Shown in pieces: positions 7,801-16,324 of a stretch of 64,000 bases of DNA. The position numbers and the translations under genes were made by a program. The stretch is taken from positions 992,001 through 1,056,000 of the forward strand of contig CAWFRO010000006.1 in assembly GCA_963818225.1 (NCBI GenBank). Direction: 5' to 3'. The notes below the pieces were generated by a model. It saw nothing but the letters and a program-made list of their open reading frames with translations, ran no database searches and was not told the origin of the DNA. Each line of letters begins with the position of its first letter. The first letter of the stretch is position 1. Origin of the DNA: Palsa-504 sp963818225 (GTDB lineage Bacteria > Actinomycetota > Actinomycetes > Streptosporangiales > Streptosporangiaceae).

Positions 7801-9489
7801 ATGAGGACGGATTGGCGGGACGAGGATGGCTCGTGGTGGACCGTGCTGCGCGGCCGGCAGGTCCTGGCCGATCCGCAGATCAACAAGGGGACCGCGTTCA
7901 CCGAGCGCGAGCGCCGCGACCTCGGCCTGACGGGCCTGATCCCGGCGGGGCATTTCACGCTGGACGACCAGGCCGCCCGCGTTTACGCGCAGTACCGCAG
8001 CCAGCCAGACGACCTGGCTCGCAACGTCACCCTGACCGCCCTGCGCGACCGCAACGAGGTGCTGTTCTACCGGCTGCTGACCGATCACCTCAGCGAGATG
8101 CTGCCGATCGTGTATACGCCCACGGTGGCCCAGGCGATCGAGCGCTACAGCCAGGAGTACCGGCGGCCCCGCGGGATCTACCTGTCCGTGGATCACCCGG
8201 AGCTGATCGAGGCCTCGCTGCTCGCCTCCGGCCTCGGGCCCGGCGACGTGGACCTGATCGTGGCGACCGACGCGGGCGCCATCCTGGGCATCGGGGACTG
8301 GGGAGTCGGCGGCATCAGCATCGCCGTGGGCAAGCTCGCGGTCTACACCGCGGCGGGCGGGATCGACCCCGGCCGCGCCATCCCGGTCATGCTGGACGTA
8401 GGGACCGACCGCCAAAGCCTGCTCGACGACCCGCTGTATATCGGTAACCGCCACCCCCGGGTGCCCGCGGCCGAGTACGACTCTTTCCTCGACCAGTTCG
8501 TCACCGCGGTGGGCCGGTTGTTTCCGCAAGCCCTGCTGCACTGGGAGGATCTCGGGGTCGCGAACGCCAGGCGGCTGCTCGAGCGGTACCGGAATAAGCG
8601 GCTGACGTTCAACGACGACATCCAGGGCACCGGCGCGGTCAACCTGGCCGCGGTGCTCGCCGCGACCAAGGCGACCGGGGTACCGCTGACCGGCCACCGG
8701 ATCGTGATCTTCGGGATGGGGACGGCCGGGGCGGGCATCGCCGACCAGCTGACCTCGGCCATGGTGGCCGAGGGGGTGCCGGAGGCAGAAGCCCGGCGGC
8801 GGTTCTGGGCGGTGGACCGCCCGGGCCTGCTGACCCGGGATATGACCGGGCTCAGCGATACGCAGCGCCGGTACGCGCGCGACCCCGCGGAGGCGGAGGG
8901 CGCGGCGGACGGCATCGGCCTGGCCGAGGTGGTCGCCCTGGTGCATCCCACGGTGCTGATCGGGACCTCAGGCAGGACGGGCGCCTTCACCGAGGCGGTC
9001 GTCCGCGAGATGGCGGCGCACGCCGAGCGGCCGGTGATCCTCCCGATGTCCAACCCGACCGACTTGTCCGAGGCGGTGCCGACCGACCTGATCCGGTGGA
9101 CCGGCGGCCGTGCGCTGGTCGCGGCCGGGAGCCCGTTCGGGGCGGTGGACTTCGGCGGCCTGCGATACGAGATCGGCCAGGCTAACAACGCCCTGGTCTT
9201 CCCGGGCCTCGGCCTGGGCGTGACCGCGGCCCGGGCGCGGCGGGTGACCGACGGGATGCTGCTGGCCGCCGCCCACGCGGTGGCGGACATGGTGGACATC
9301 TCCACCCCGGGCGCTCCGCTGCTGCCCCGGGTAACCGACCTGCGGGAAACGTCGGTCGCGGTGGCCGCGGCAGTCGCCCGGGCCGCGGCGGCCGAGGGCG
9401 TGGCGTCCGCCGCGCTGGATGCCGATCTCACCGGCCAGGTAAGGGCGCTGATGTGGGAACCGCGCTACCGCACGGTCAGGCCAGGCTGA
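7801..9489 (+). CDS. NAD-dependent malic enzyme (malate oxidoreductase)
   Basis: The 562-aa protein is full length for the large-type malic enzymes (SfcA/MaeA). Oxidative decarboxylation of L-malate to pyruvate yields NADH. Visible signatures are NKGTAF at residue 29, MLPIVYTPTV, GDWGVGG (residues 160-170), the metal-ligand segment LTFNDDIQGT, a Rossmann loop IFGMGTAGAG near residue 300, and PLSNPT-like PMSNPTDLSE. Start ATG 7801 sits right after a -10 box. It is monocistronic and feeds pyruvate/NADH from C4 acids. Confidence 0.92.
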   Translation: MRTDWRDEDGSWWTVLRGRQVLADPQINKGTAFTERERRDLGLTGLIPAGHFTLDDQAARVYAQYRSQPDDLARNVTLTALRDRNEVLFYRLLTDHLSEMLPIVYTPTVAQAIERYSQEYRRPRGIYLSVDHPELIEASLLASGLGPGDVDLIVATDAGAILGIGDWGVGGISIAVGKLAVYTAAGGIDPGRAIPVMLDVGTDRQSLLDDPLYIGNRHPRVPAAEYDSFLDQFVTAVGRLFPQALLHWEDLGVANARRLLERYRNKRLTFNDDIQGTGAVNLAAVLAATKATGVPLTGHRIVIFGMGTAGAGIADQLTSAMVAEGVPEAEARRRFWAVDRPGLLTRDMTGLSDTQRRYARDPAEAEGAADGIGLAEVVALVHPTVLIGTSGRTGAFTEAVVREMAAHAERPVILPMSNPTDLSEAVPTDLIRWTGGRALVAAGSPFGAVDFGGLRYEIGQANNALVFPGLGLGVTAARARRVTDGMLLAAAHAVADMVDISTPGAPLLPRVTDLRETSVAVAAAVARAAAAEGVASAALDADLTGQVRALMWEPRYRTVRPG

Positions 9490-9530
9490 ATAAGAAAGCC
9501 GGACGGTATTTCCCGTAGCCTGCACCGGAA

Positions 9531-9620
9531 TCAGCTCACGGTGTTAAGGGCAACGCACACCATGACGCAAGCCATCACCACGAGAACGATTCCGACTGAG
9601 TTGAGTACGGCCGTTTTCAC
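9531..9620 (-). CDS. 29-aa single-helix membrane peptide
   Basis: The minus strand encodes MKTAVLNSVGIVLVVMACV followed by MVCVALNTVS, that is, one hydrophobic helix of about 20 residues with a lysine at the start. GTG 9620 is preceded by GGGAGGAGCC, a strong ribosome binding site, which is the main reason to call it. Function is unknown. It lies between the convergently oriented end of the malic enzyme gene and the metallophosphoesterase gene. It could be chance; conservation in relatives would settle it. Confidence 0.45.
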   Translation of the reverse strand: MKTAVLNSVGIVLVVMACVMVCVALNTVS

Positions 9621-9731
9621 GTTGGCTCCTCCCGTAGGCTGGAGAAACCGTAACGCCGGAACGGACCGCACGGCGGGAGCCACGCCGTGAATCGGCAGCG
9701 TCAGGCCGGCTGCGCTAAAGCAGTCAGGGAC

Positions 9732-10337
9732 CTAGGAAACCATGTAACGCCCGGCCGATTCAGGCGGAGGGTAGACGGTCGTACCGTCGAAAAAGAACTC
9801 GATACCCGGATTGACCAAGCCGGGTGTCTCGCCGAGCTTGATGATCTTCGCACGCAGCTGGCCCGGTTCCAGGTCCAGGATGGCCACGGTGCCGAGCCGC
9901 TGCGAATAATTGTGCGGCAGCACCGCACTGCCCGAGTTGACCTGCAGGACGCCCTCACGGAAATCCATCCGCTCGTAGTGGGAGTCACCGCAGATGAAAA
10001 TGTCCGCGCGCTCGCCATGCAGAAAGCGGCGCACGAGTTCGTCGATGGGCGCGTTTTCTGGGTCCATATCGTGGACCATCGCGATACGGAAGCCCTCGAT
10101 GTCCAGGAGCTGCATCGGCTTCACTCGCGGATCGTGGTGGACGCCTTCGTCGTGGTTGCCCAGGCAACACAGAACCGGGGCCCATTCCTCGCAGCGGTCA
10201 AGGACCGAGGGATAGGAAACGTCGCCGGAGTGCAGGATCAGGTCAACGCCCTCAAAGGCCACGCCAATCTCGTCCCACAGTTTTTGATGCCCACCCAGAT
10301 GGGTGTCGCTCAAGATGCCGATCCGGGTGTGACTCAT
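9732..10337 (-). CDS. Metallophosphoesterase, YfcE/MJ0936-like
   Basis: The 201-aa single-domain calcineurin-like phosphoesterase has all metal-binding blocks: SDTHLGG (residue 10), HSGDVS (36), GNHDEG (60), VHDMD (88) and GDSHYER (117). Members hydrolyse phosphodiesters with two divalent metals in the cytosol; the physiological substrate is usually unknown. The ATG at 10337 lies downstream of an A/T-rich stretch (TTTGATAGTCTCGAAACT on the minus strand). It is a solitary gene. Confidence 0.85.
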   Translation of the reverse strand: MSHTRIGILSDTHLGGHQKLWDEIGVAFEGVDLILHSGDVSYPSVLDRCEEWAPVLCCLGNHDEGVHHDPRVKPMQLLDIEGFRIAMVHDMDPENAPIDELVRRFLHGERADIFICGDSHYERMDFREGVLQVNSGSAVLPHNYSQRLGTVAILDLEPGQLRAKIIKLGETPGLVNPGIEFFFDGTTVYPPPESAGRYMVS

Positions 10338-10430
10338 AGTTTCGAGACTATCAAATTGACTCCTGATTTCGGGCCGTATGCTACGTCACATAGTGGCGTT
10401 GTCGCAGGTAGCGAGGCGCAGGCCAACGCC

Positions 10431-10460
10431 GGCCGGCGACCTTCTCATCGGTCGCCGGCC
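10431..10460 (-). terminator. Terminator of enoyl-CoA hydratase copy 1
   Basis: A perfect 11-bp stem (GGCCGGCGACC 10431-10441 with GGTCGCCGGCC 10450-10460) closes an 8-nt loop. It lies about 33 nt past the stop codon of the minus-strand hydratase gene. There is no U-run, as is usual in high-GC actinobacteria. Confidence 0.6.
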
Positions 10461-10492
10461 GGGATGGCCTAGCACTGGGCGCGGCCTGGGGC

Positions 10493-11302
10493 TTAGCGGC
10501 CCTTCCAGTTCGGCGCGCGCTTCTCGGCGAAGGCCTTCGGGCCCTCGAGGCGGTCTTCGCTCTCGTCGACCTTCTTGTACCAGGGGCCGTTGACCTCGCG
10601 CAGGTGCTCCAGCAGGGTCACGCCGGTCGGCGGGGTCGGCGGGTTCATGTGCAGGTGCACGCCGTTCTTCAGCGCCTTGACCGCCAGCGGCGCGCACAGC
10701 TTCAGGATCTCGGCGCGCTTCTCCGCCTCGGCCATCATCGCGTCACGGTCCGGCACGATCCACTGCACGAACCCGATGCGGTGGGCTTCCTCCGCGGTGA
10801 AGTGCTCCCCGGACAGGATGATCCACAGCGCGTTGCCGAGCGGCACGAAGCCGATCTCCATGGTGTCCATCAAGTTGATCGGCACCAGGCTGCGCAGCGG
10901 CTCCGGCATCCCGAAGGTGGACTTCGCCGTGGCGATGCGGAAGTCGCAGCGAGCCGCGATCTGCATGCCGCCGGCCAGCGCGAACCCGTCGACACAGCCG
11001 ATCACCGGCTTGAGGATCTTGCCGACCGCCTCGAAGCCGCTCTTCGCGGTCGGGGCCGCTCCTGACTGGTCCCGTTCGGTCATCTCCTTGAGGTCCATCC
11101 CGGCGCAGAAGGCGCGGCCGCCCGCCCCGGTCAGCACGACCACCAGGACGTCGTCATCGTTGTCGGCTTCCTCGAAGCTGTCGTACAGGCCGTTCAGCAC
11201 CCCGGTGCTGAGCGCGTTCATCCTCGATTCGTTGCGGATCGTGATCCACGCGATCCGGTTCGACTTCTCGTAGGTCACCAGTTCGAACGTCTTCTCGGCC
11301 AC
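10493..11302 (-). CDS. Enoyl-CoA hydratase/crotonase family, paralogue copy 1
   Basis: The 269-aa crotonase has the acyl-CoA/oxyanion-hole segments GAGGRAFCAGMDLKEM (residue 65) and DGFALAGGMQIAARCDFRI. It has a glutamate in FGMPEPLRSL, near the position of one catalytic Glu, but no obvious second Glu. It ends FAEKRAPNWKGR, a common crotonase tail. It would hydrate or isomerise enoyl-CoA esters. GTG 11302 is preceded by AGAGAGG with a suitable gap. Two close paralogues lie at 16760-17581 and 29875-30693; their last about 130 bp are almost identical. Upstream blocks are conserved among all three. The native substrate is unknown. Confidence 0.85.
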   Translation of the reverse strand: MAEKTFELVTYEKSNRIAWITIRNESRMNALSTGVLNGLYDSFEEADNDDDVLVVVLTGAGGRAFCAGMDLKEMTERDQSGAAPTAKSGFEAVGKILKPVIGCVDGFALAGGMQIAARCDFRIATAKSTFGMPEPLRSLVPINLMDTMEIGFVPLGNALWIILSGEHFTAEEAHRIGFVQWIVPDRDAMMAEAEKRAEILKLCAPLAVKALKNGVHLHMNPPTPPTGVTLLEHLREVNGPWYKKVDESEDRLEGPKAFAEKRAPNWKGR

Positions 11303-11346
11303 GAAAAACCTCTCTATCTGTCGAAGCATCCTTGCTCTGCACAATA
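11303..11346 (-). promoter_or_regulatory. Conserved leader and -10 region of hydratase copy 1
   Basis: On the minus strand a TATTGT -10-like box (11341-11346) is followed by GTGC, an AGCAAGGATGCTTCGA block and AGAGAGG before the GTG. The same order appears upstream of the two paralogues (TAGTGT, ATGCTTCGA, GAGRGG). Confidence 0.5.
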
Positions 11347-12182
11347 ACGATCAGCACGGATCGCCTCAAGGGCGGCCCCGCGGCTGGTCCCACGTCGCCG
11401 TGGGCGCGGACCGCGCCCCGGCGGCGGCCGTGGCCTGGGCCAGGTCGGGTCCTTCGCGACCGGCGGCCGGCCGGGCCGCCGTGACTGATGTTGGCGCAGG
11501 TGCTCCAGCCAGGTGGAGGCAAGCCCCAGGAGCGGGCCGGCGGGAACCGTGCGGGTCACTATTACTGCCGCCCGCCCGGGATCAGCCTAACGGGATTCAC
11601 CCGGCCGGCGACGTGACAGATTTCCGCCCGCTAATAATTCAGCTGCAAACGCATCGGCTAACGTTAACGCCGGTCGGCTGGCCCGGGCGAATGACACGGC
11701 GCGCCAGGCCCGGCCGGTAATGCGACTACCTCATGCATCCCTTGTGGCAATTGCTGTTATGCTGCCAGCAATGCAGTTTTCTCCGGCACTCCGCGCACCC
11801 GCATCCGCAGAAGCCCGGATCACTGCAGGCGGCCATTGTTTGTCTCTGGCATTTCTATGGCTCCCACTAGGTAAATCAGAGCGCACCGAACGAGCGGCGG
11901 CCGTCCATCCGTCAGGTTTGGGTTTCCGTCAGCGATCCCCACGTTGGGAGAGGCGCACCCCGGCCGTCACGCGCACGCTAACAGCACGCCTCATATGAGG
12001 CGTGCCCGGTTTCGCCGGCAACCATGCACAGCGCTGGCCGGAACCTTCGGCCCACGACCGCGGCCATCGCCCCTGAAGGTGGTGGCGGGTGATGGTGGTG
12101 CGGCCGGCGCCAGGCGGGGCACGCGCCGCACAGCTGACGGTGACGGCACACGGCCCCGCTGGCACCACGGCAGCGGCACAGG
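11347..12182. other. Long intergenic stretch without a supportable gene
   Basis: About 840 bases between hydratase copy 1 and the VOC gene. Open frames exist on both strands but none combines an RBS, a sensible start and a recognisable protein. A frame from about 11720 begins with a hydrophobic stretch but turns into unconvincing sequence. The one clear structure is the 22-bp palindrome at 11984-12005. Confidence 0.45.
11984..12005. repeat. Perfect 22-bp palindrome
   Basis: Arms GCACGCCTCAT and ATGAGGCGTGC meet without a spacer. It could be an operator or a terminator hairpin for the VOC gene about 180 nt upstream on the minus strand. Confidence 0.5.
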
Positions 12183-12562
12183 CTAACGGCCCGGGGCGCT
12201 GCTTTCGACGATCTCGAACCGGTTCCCGTCCAGATCCTGGAAGTCGAACATGGGCGGGACACCGGGCCACCGGAGCAGTTCGCCGACCTCGATGCCTCGT
12301 TGGTGCATGGCCGTGTGCTCGGCTTCGGCGTCGGGAACCAGGAACCGGACACCGGTGTCGGTCCCGGCGTCCGGCCGGGCGATCAGGGCGACGGAGGTGG
12401 ACGCGCCCGGGGCCGCGACCGTCACCCAGCGGAAGCTCTCCCCCATCCGCACGTCGAGCCGCTTCTCGAACCCCAGCCGGCGACGAAGAACTCGACCGCC
12501 TGGTCCTGGTCGGTGACCGGGATGCCCACCGTGCCGATGTCGGTGATGGTGGTATGGGACAT
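12183..12562 (-). pseudogene. VOC-family (glyoxalase/bleomycin-resistance-like) protein, frameshifted
   Basis: The first frame from ATG 12562 (RBS GAGGAG) gives MSHTTITDIGTVGIPVTDQD then AVEFFVAG. The second frame continues LGFEKRLDVRMGESFRWVTV to the end VESSAPGR. Together they form a normal single VOC domain of about 126 residues. The frame changes near 12475-12485, where one base appears to be missing. The gene follows the ArsR-AHSA1 fusion gene by 50 nt on the same strand, and this pairing suggests one operon. The VOC fold binds a metal; the reaction is unknown. Whether the break is real or a sequence error cannot be decided here. Confidence 0.7.
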
Positions 12563-12612
12563 AGTGATCTCCTCGCGATGCTGGATGAAATGGCCGGATC
12601 AGCGAGATCCGG

Positions 12613-13374
12613 TTATCGCTGCTGCTGGTACATGAGCGAGCCGGGAGTGGTCAGGGTCTCCCCCGTCTCAAGCCACGTCTTCAGGCCGGACAGGATCATC
12701 GGCCACCCGCCGTAGAGCTCGGGCGGGGCGTCCGGGGCCAGCTGATCGTGGATCACGGTCAGCCGGCACGAGTCGCCGACCGCCTCGATCTCCCACGTCA
12801 CCCGGGACGTGCCGGCCTGCTCGGCAGCGGGACCCCATAGCGCGCGCATGGTCTGCACGAGGCGGTTCGGCCGTTCGACGACGAGGTTCTCACCCTCGGC
12901 CAGGGACCGTTCGGCGGCCGGATGACCGAGCCGGTAGGGCGCGCCTACAGTCCAGTCCGACTCGATCGACGCGCCGAAGTGGTATTTCGCCCTGATCGCC
13001 GGATCGGTGATCGCCTCCCATAGCCGCTCGGGCGTGGTGCGGATGTAGATCTCGAAGACCTTCTCCATCTGATCCTCCAGCTCGTGCTTCAGGCCGGCGA
13101 GCCCGGCAGCCCACGGCTCGGTGTACTTGCTGACCCACCGGTCGTGGAGCAGGCGGATCGGGACCGGGTTGAGGTAGTGCAGCTTCTCGCGGCCCCGCCG
13201 CCTGCTCACGATGAGCCCGGCGTCCTCCAGGATCTTCAGGTGCTTCGCTACGGCGATGCGCGTCATCTCGTGCCGTGCCGTGAGGGATACGAGCGTCTGG
13301 CCGTCGCGGGCGAACAGCTCATCAAGGAGTGCCCGCCTGGTCGGGTCGGCCAGGGCCCGGAACACAAGATCCAC
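12613..13374 (-). CDS. ArsR-type regulator fused to AHSA1/SRPBCC domain
   Basis: The 253-aa two-domain protein has an N-terminal ArsR winged helix (FRALADPTRRALLDELF, then AVAKHLKILEDAGLI, residues 1-90). From about residue 105 there is an AHSA1/SRPBCC ligand-binding domain (VFEIYIRTTPERLWEAITDP, WEIEAVGDSCRLTVIHDQL). Such fusions sense a small molecule through the SRPBCC pocket and often regulate their own promoter. GTG 13374 is chosen because it lies 6 nt after a near-consensus promoter, giving a leaderless message starting MDLVFRALADPTRR. An upstream in-frame ATG at 13395 falls inside the operator and is unlikely to be used. A VOC gene follows, probably as a co-transcribed partner. Confidence 0.82.
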   Translation of the reverse strand: MDLVFRALADPTRRALLDELFARDGQTLVSLTARHEMTRIAVAKHLKILEDAGLIVSRRRGREKLHYLNPVPIRLLHDRWVSKYTEPWAAGLAGLKHELEDQMEKVFEIYIRTTPERLWEAITDPAIRAKYHFGASIESDWTVGAPYRLGHPAAERSLAEGENLVVERPNRLVQTMRALWGPAAEQAGTSRVTWEIEAVGDSCRLTVIHDQLAPDAPPELYGGWPMILSGLKTWLETGETLTTPGSLMYQQQR

Positions 13375-13380
13375 CTCATC

Positions 13381-13410
13381 ACAATAGGAAACCATTTGGT
13401 TTCCTGTCAA
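13381..13410 (-). promoter_or_regulatory. Promoter with operator palindrome filling the spacer (ArsR-AHSA1 gene)
   Basis: On the minus strand a consensus -35 TTGACA (13405-13410), an 18-nt spacer and -10 TATTGT (13381-13386) precede the GTG at 13374 by 6 nt. The spacer is almost wholly taken by the inverted repeat AGGAAACCA-AA-TGGTTTCCT (13386-13405), so a bound dimer would exclude RNA polymerase. This strongly suggests autorepression by the encoded ArsR protein. Confidence 0.8.
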
Positions 13411-13498
13411 GCGCCTTGACCCGGACCGCAAGGATGAACTCTCATGTGGAGCGCGCGGCCGTCAAAGGTCGCGGCTCGTGACTGCGGTGGGCTGCGGG

Positions 13499-14116
13499 CT
13501 ACCAGCTTTCCCAGTGGACGCGCTGGTGGGTGGGTGTCCGCGGGCCGGGCTTGAATTCAGTGCCGATGGTGTGGGCGACGGGGATGAGCGCGACCTGCAT
13601 GAACTTGTCGTACTGGATCCCGAGCACGGCGGCCGCTTCCCGCTCGTAAGCCAGGTGGAGACTGGTCCAGGCCGTGCCCAGACCGCGAGACCGGGCCGCA
13701 AGCATGAAGCTCCAGGTAGCAGGCAGTATCGAGGCCCAGGTGACCGCCTGCTGCAGGAACGGCATGTCCTCGGTGCGGCCTTCGATGCAGGGGATGACCA
13801 GGACCGGCACTTCGTGCAGGTGCTCGGCCAGGTAGGCGGAAGCGTCCATGACCCGCTGGTGCTCAGGCGGGACCGAGGCCGGGTCGTTCTCTTTCTTTGA
13901 TTTCCGGTACAGGTCGGCGAGAGCCTGCTTGGGGCCGGGCTCGGTGACCAGCACGAAGTGCCACCCCTGGAGATTGCCCCCGGTAGGCGCCTGGAACGCC
14001 AGATCGAGGCATTCTTCGAGCAGCGCCCGTTCCACGGGGCGGGTCAGATCCAGGCGCCGACGGACCGCCCGTGTGGTGGACAGCAGCTCATCAGGCGTGA
14101 GGTCGCGCGGTGTCAT
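13499..14116 (-). CDS. Nitroreductase-family flavoprotein
   Basis: The 205-aa protein has the nitroreductase fold. It shows an N-terminal VRRRLDLTRPVE, the FMN-contact segment AFQAPTGGNLQGWHFVLVTE (residues 38-57), and a C-terminal SRGLGTAWTSLHL region near the second FMN contact. It probably reduces a nitro, quinone or other electrophile with NAD(P)H; the substrate is unknown. ATG 14116 lies 10 nt after the stop of the alpha/beta hydrolase gene, so the two form an operon. A GTG at 14125 overlapping that stop is an alternative start. Confidence 0.78.
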   Translation of the reverse strand: MTPRDLTPDELLSTTRAVRRRLDLTRPVERALLEECLDLAFQAPTGGNLQGWHFVLVTEPGPKQALADLYRKSKKENDPASVPPEHQRVMDASAYLAEHLHEVPVLVIPCIEGRTEDMPFLQQAVTWASILPATWSFMLAARSRGLGTAWTSLHLAYEREAAAVLGIQYDKFMQVALIPVAHTIGTEFKPGPRTPTHQRVHWESW

Positions 14117-14126
14117 GCACAGCACA

Positions 14127-15032
14127 TCACCGGGCTCCGCCCTGATATTCCGCGGGCTGACCGGCGGCGGCGGCCAGGACGCTGCGCAGCAGCGCGGCGA
14201 AGGCGTCCGGCTGGCCCATGCCGCCGTACTCGCCGCCGAGGAAACCGTCGTGGCCGCCGGGGAAGATGACAGGCTCGGTCCCCAGCCGCTCGGCCACGGC
14301 CAGGCCCGCGCGGCCCGCCACCATCTGCCCGGACTCCTCCCCCACCCCGACGATGACGCGGGTCGGCGCGGCGCGCAGGGCACTGAAGTCGTGCCGGTAG
14401 GCCGGGCAGGACGGCATGTTCAGGCCCAGCAGCGGATCGGTGCGCGAACCGTCGTCCTCGGCCGGCAGCCCGAAGACGGCGGGGTCGGGAGCGGGCTGGT
14501 CCAGGTAATCAGCGGGAACCGGCCCCTGCTGGCTGAGCAGCGCGATGAACTTCGCCATCGCCGGGCCGAACCCGCTGCGCCGGTAGGTCTGGTTCATATC
14601 GACGCAAGCGGCCAGCACGGTCTCGCCGTCCGGCAGCTCGGCGAAGGCGGGCGGCTCGTGCGCGACCAGGGTCCTGACCTGCTCCGGATGCCTGGCCACC
14701 AGGGCCAGCGCGTTGACCGCCCCGCCGCTGCTGGCGAAGATGTCCACCGGCCCGGGAGCCAGCGCGGATATCAGCCGGTGCAGGTCATCGGCATGCTCGT
14801 CCACCTCGGTCGCCAGCGCGCCGTCGGTGCGCGGGCTGCGCCCGGAGCCGCGGGGATCATAGGTCACGACCGTCCGGTCGGCGAAGTGCCCGGCCAGGGT
14901 CACGAATCCGTCCGCACCCATCGGCGACCCGATGATCAGCAGGACCGGCTCGGTACTCCACGGGCAGGCGCGGATGTCGTAGTGCAGCACGGCGCCCGGC
15001 GCCGCCAGGGTGCCGGTCTTCGGCTCGGCCAT
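14127..15032 (-). CDS. Alpha/beta hydrolase
   Basis: The 301-aa alpha/beta hydrolase has a nucleophile elbow DIFASSGGAVNAL (residues 98-110), an unusual version of G-x-S-x-G. The oxyanion region is LLIIGSPMGADG, YDPRGSGRS follows strand 4, and a C-terminal histidine lies in FPGGHDGFLGG. A GAGAGGG ribosome binding site precedes ATG 15032. It heads a two-gene operon with the nitroreductase. An esterase-type role is likely, with the substrate unknown. Confidence 0.8.
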   Translation of the reverse strand: MAEPKTGTLAAPGAVLHYDIRACPWSTEPVLLIIGSPMGADGFVTLAGHFADRTVVTYDPRGSGRSPRTDGALATEVDEHADDLHRLISALAPGPVDIFASSGGAVNALALVARHPEQVRTLVAHEPPAFAELPDGETVLAACVDMNQTYRRSGFGPAMAKFIALLSQQGPVPADYLDQPAPDPAVFGLPAEDDGSRTDPLLGLNMPSCPAYRHDFSALRAAPTRVIVGVGEESGQMVAGRAGLAVAERLGTEPVIFPGGHDGFLGGEYGGMGQPDAFAALLRSVLAAAAGQPAEYQGGAR

Positions 15033-15174
15033 CGGTGATCCCTCTCCGCGAGTATCTGTCCCTGGGCAGACGCAGCAGGCCGGCCGGACTCATCGGCCGC
15101 GCGGTGTGACAGGATCGACAAAACGACATCCACCGGGCCGGACTTAAGACACGGTAGGCGGGCATGCAGGGTCA

Positions 15175-16311
15175 ATGACGGTTCGCAGTGTGGGTGTGGA
15201 AGAAGAGCTGCTGCTCGTCGAGCCCGGGACCGGACAGCCCCGGGCGGTAGCCGAGGCGGCGCTGCGGGGCATCCGGCAGCCGGACGCGGGCGGCGGCGGC
15301 GACGGCGGGCCGCATACGCCCGCGGATGATGAGGCGGCGGAGTCGCTTGACTTCGAGTTGCAGCTGCAGCAGCTGGAAACCAACTCCAGGCCGTCCCGCG
15401 ATCTCGGCGAGCTCGGCCGGGAGCTGCGCCGGTGCCGGGCGCTGGCCGGGGCGGTGGCCTCCCGTGCCGGAGCGCAGGTAGCGGCGCTGGCGACCTCGCC
15501 GGTCCCGGTCGTGCCGCAGCTGGTACGCGAGGGCCGGTACCTGGCCATGGCCCGCGCGTTCGGGCTGACCGCCCATGAGCAGCTCACGTGCGGCTGCCAT
15601 GTCCACGTCGAGATCTCCTCTCCGGAGGAGGGGGTAGCGGTCCTCGACCGGATCAGGCCCTGGCTGGCGGTCCTGCTGGCGCTCAGCGCGAACTCGCCGT
15701 TCTGGCAAGGGCGTGACAGCGAGTACGCCAGTTTCCGGTACCAGGCCTGGGGCCGCTGGCCGACCTCGGGACCGACCGACCCATTCGGCTCCGCCGAGGC
15801 CTACCAGCAGACGGTAGGGCAGATGGTCGGCACCGGCACGCTGCTGGATACCGGCATGGTGTACTTCGACGCCCGCCTGTCCGAGCACTACCCGACGCTG
15901 GAGATACGGATCGCCGACGTGTGCCTGTACGCCGACGACGCGGTGCTGATCGCCGCGCTGGCCCGGGCCCTGGTGGAGACCGAGGCACGCCGATGGCGGG
16001 CCGGCGGGGCCACGCCGCGCCAGCGCATCGAGCTGCTGCGCCTCGCCGCGTGGCGGGCCAGCCGCTCAGGCCTGGACGACGTCCTGGTCAGCCCGTCGAC
16101 CGGGCGGCCCGGGCCGGCCCGGGCCGTCGCCAACGAGCTGCTCGAGCACGTCAGGGACGCGCTGGACGAGGCGGGCGACACCGGTACCGTGACCGAGCTG
16201 CTCGCCGCGGTGCTGGCCCGCGGGACCGGGGCCGCCTTCCAGCGCAGCGCTTACCATGACGGCAGCGTGTCCGGCATGATCGACAGCGCCGTCGCCGCGA
16301 CGGCGCGCTGA
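15175..16311 (+). CDS. YbdK-type carboxylate-amine ligase (GCS2 family)
   Basis: The 378-aa member of the glutamate-cysteine ligase family 2 starts VGVEEELLLVEPGTG, the diagnostic N-terminus. It has the metal/ATP site segment LTCGCHVHVEISSPEEG (about residue 140) and ends with RSAYHDG, typical of the group. These enzymes ligate an amine to the gamma-carboxylate of glutamate or act as weak glutamate-cysteine ligases; the physiological product is not known. ATG 15175 has only a weak RBS (CAGGG). A SnoaL-like gene follows 13 nt downstream in the same operon. Confidence 0.85.
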   Translation: MTVRSVGVEEELLLVEPGTGQPRAVAEAALRGIRQPDAGGGGDGGPHTPADDEAAESLDFELQLQQLETNSRPSRDLGELGRELRRCRALAGAVASRAGAQVAALATSPVPVVPQLVREGRYLAMARAFGLTAHEQLTCGCHVHVEISSPEEGVAVLDRIRPWLAVLLALSANSPFWQGRDSEYASFRYQAWGRWPTSGPTDPFGSAEAYQQTVGQMVGTGTLLDTGMVYFDARLSEHYPTLEIRIADVCLYADDAVLIAALARALVETEARRWRAGGATPRQRIELLRLAAWRASRSGLDDVLVSPSTGRPGPARAVANELLEHVRDALDEAGDTGTVTELLAAVLARGTGAAFQRSAYHDGSVSGMIDSAVAATAR

Positions 16312-16324
16312 CCAGGAGTACCAG

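Noticed and set aside
11720..11998. Possible 92-aa protein with hydrophobic start in the empty region
   Set aside because: No RBS, composition drifts to Arg/Pro-rich, no recognisable pattern; codon bias is weak.
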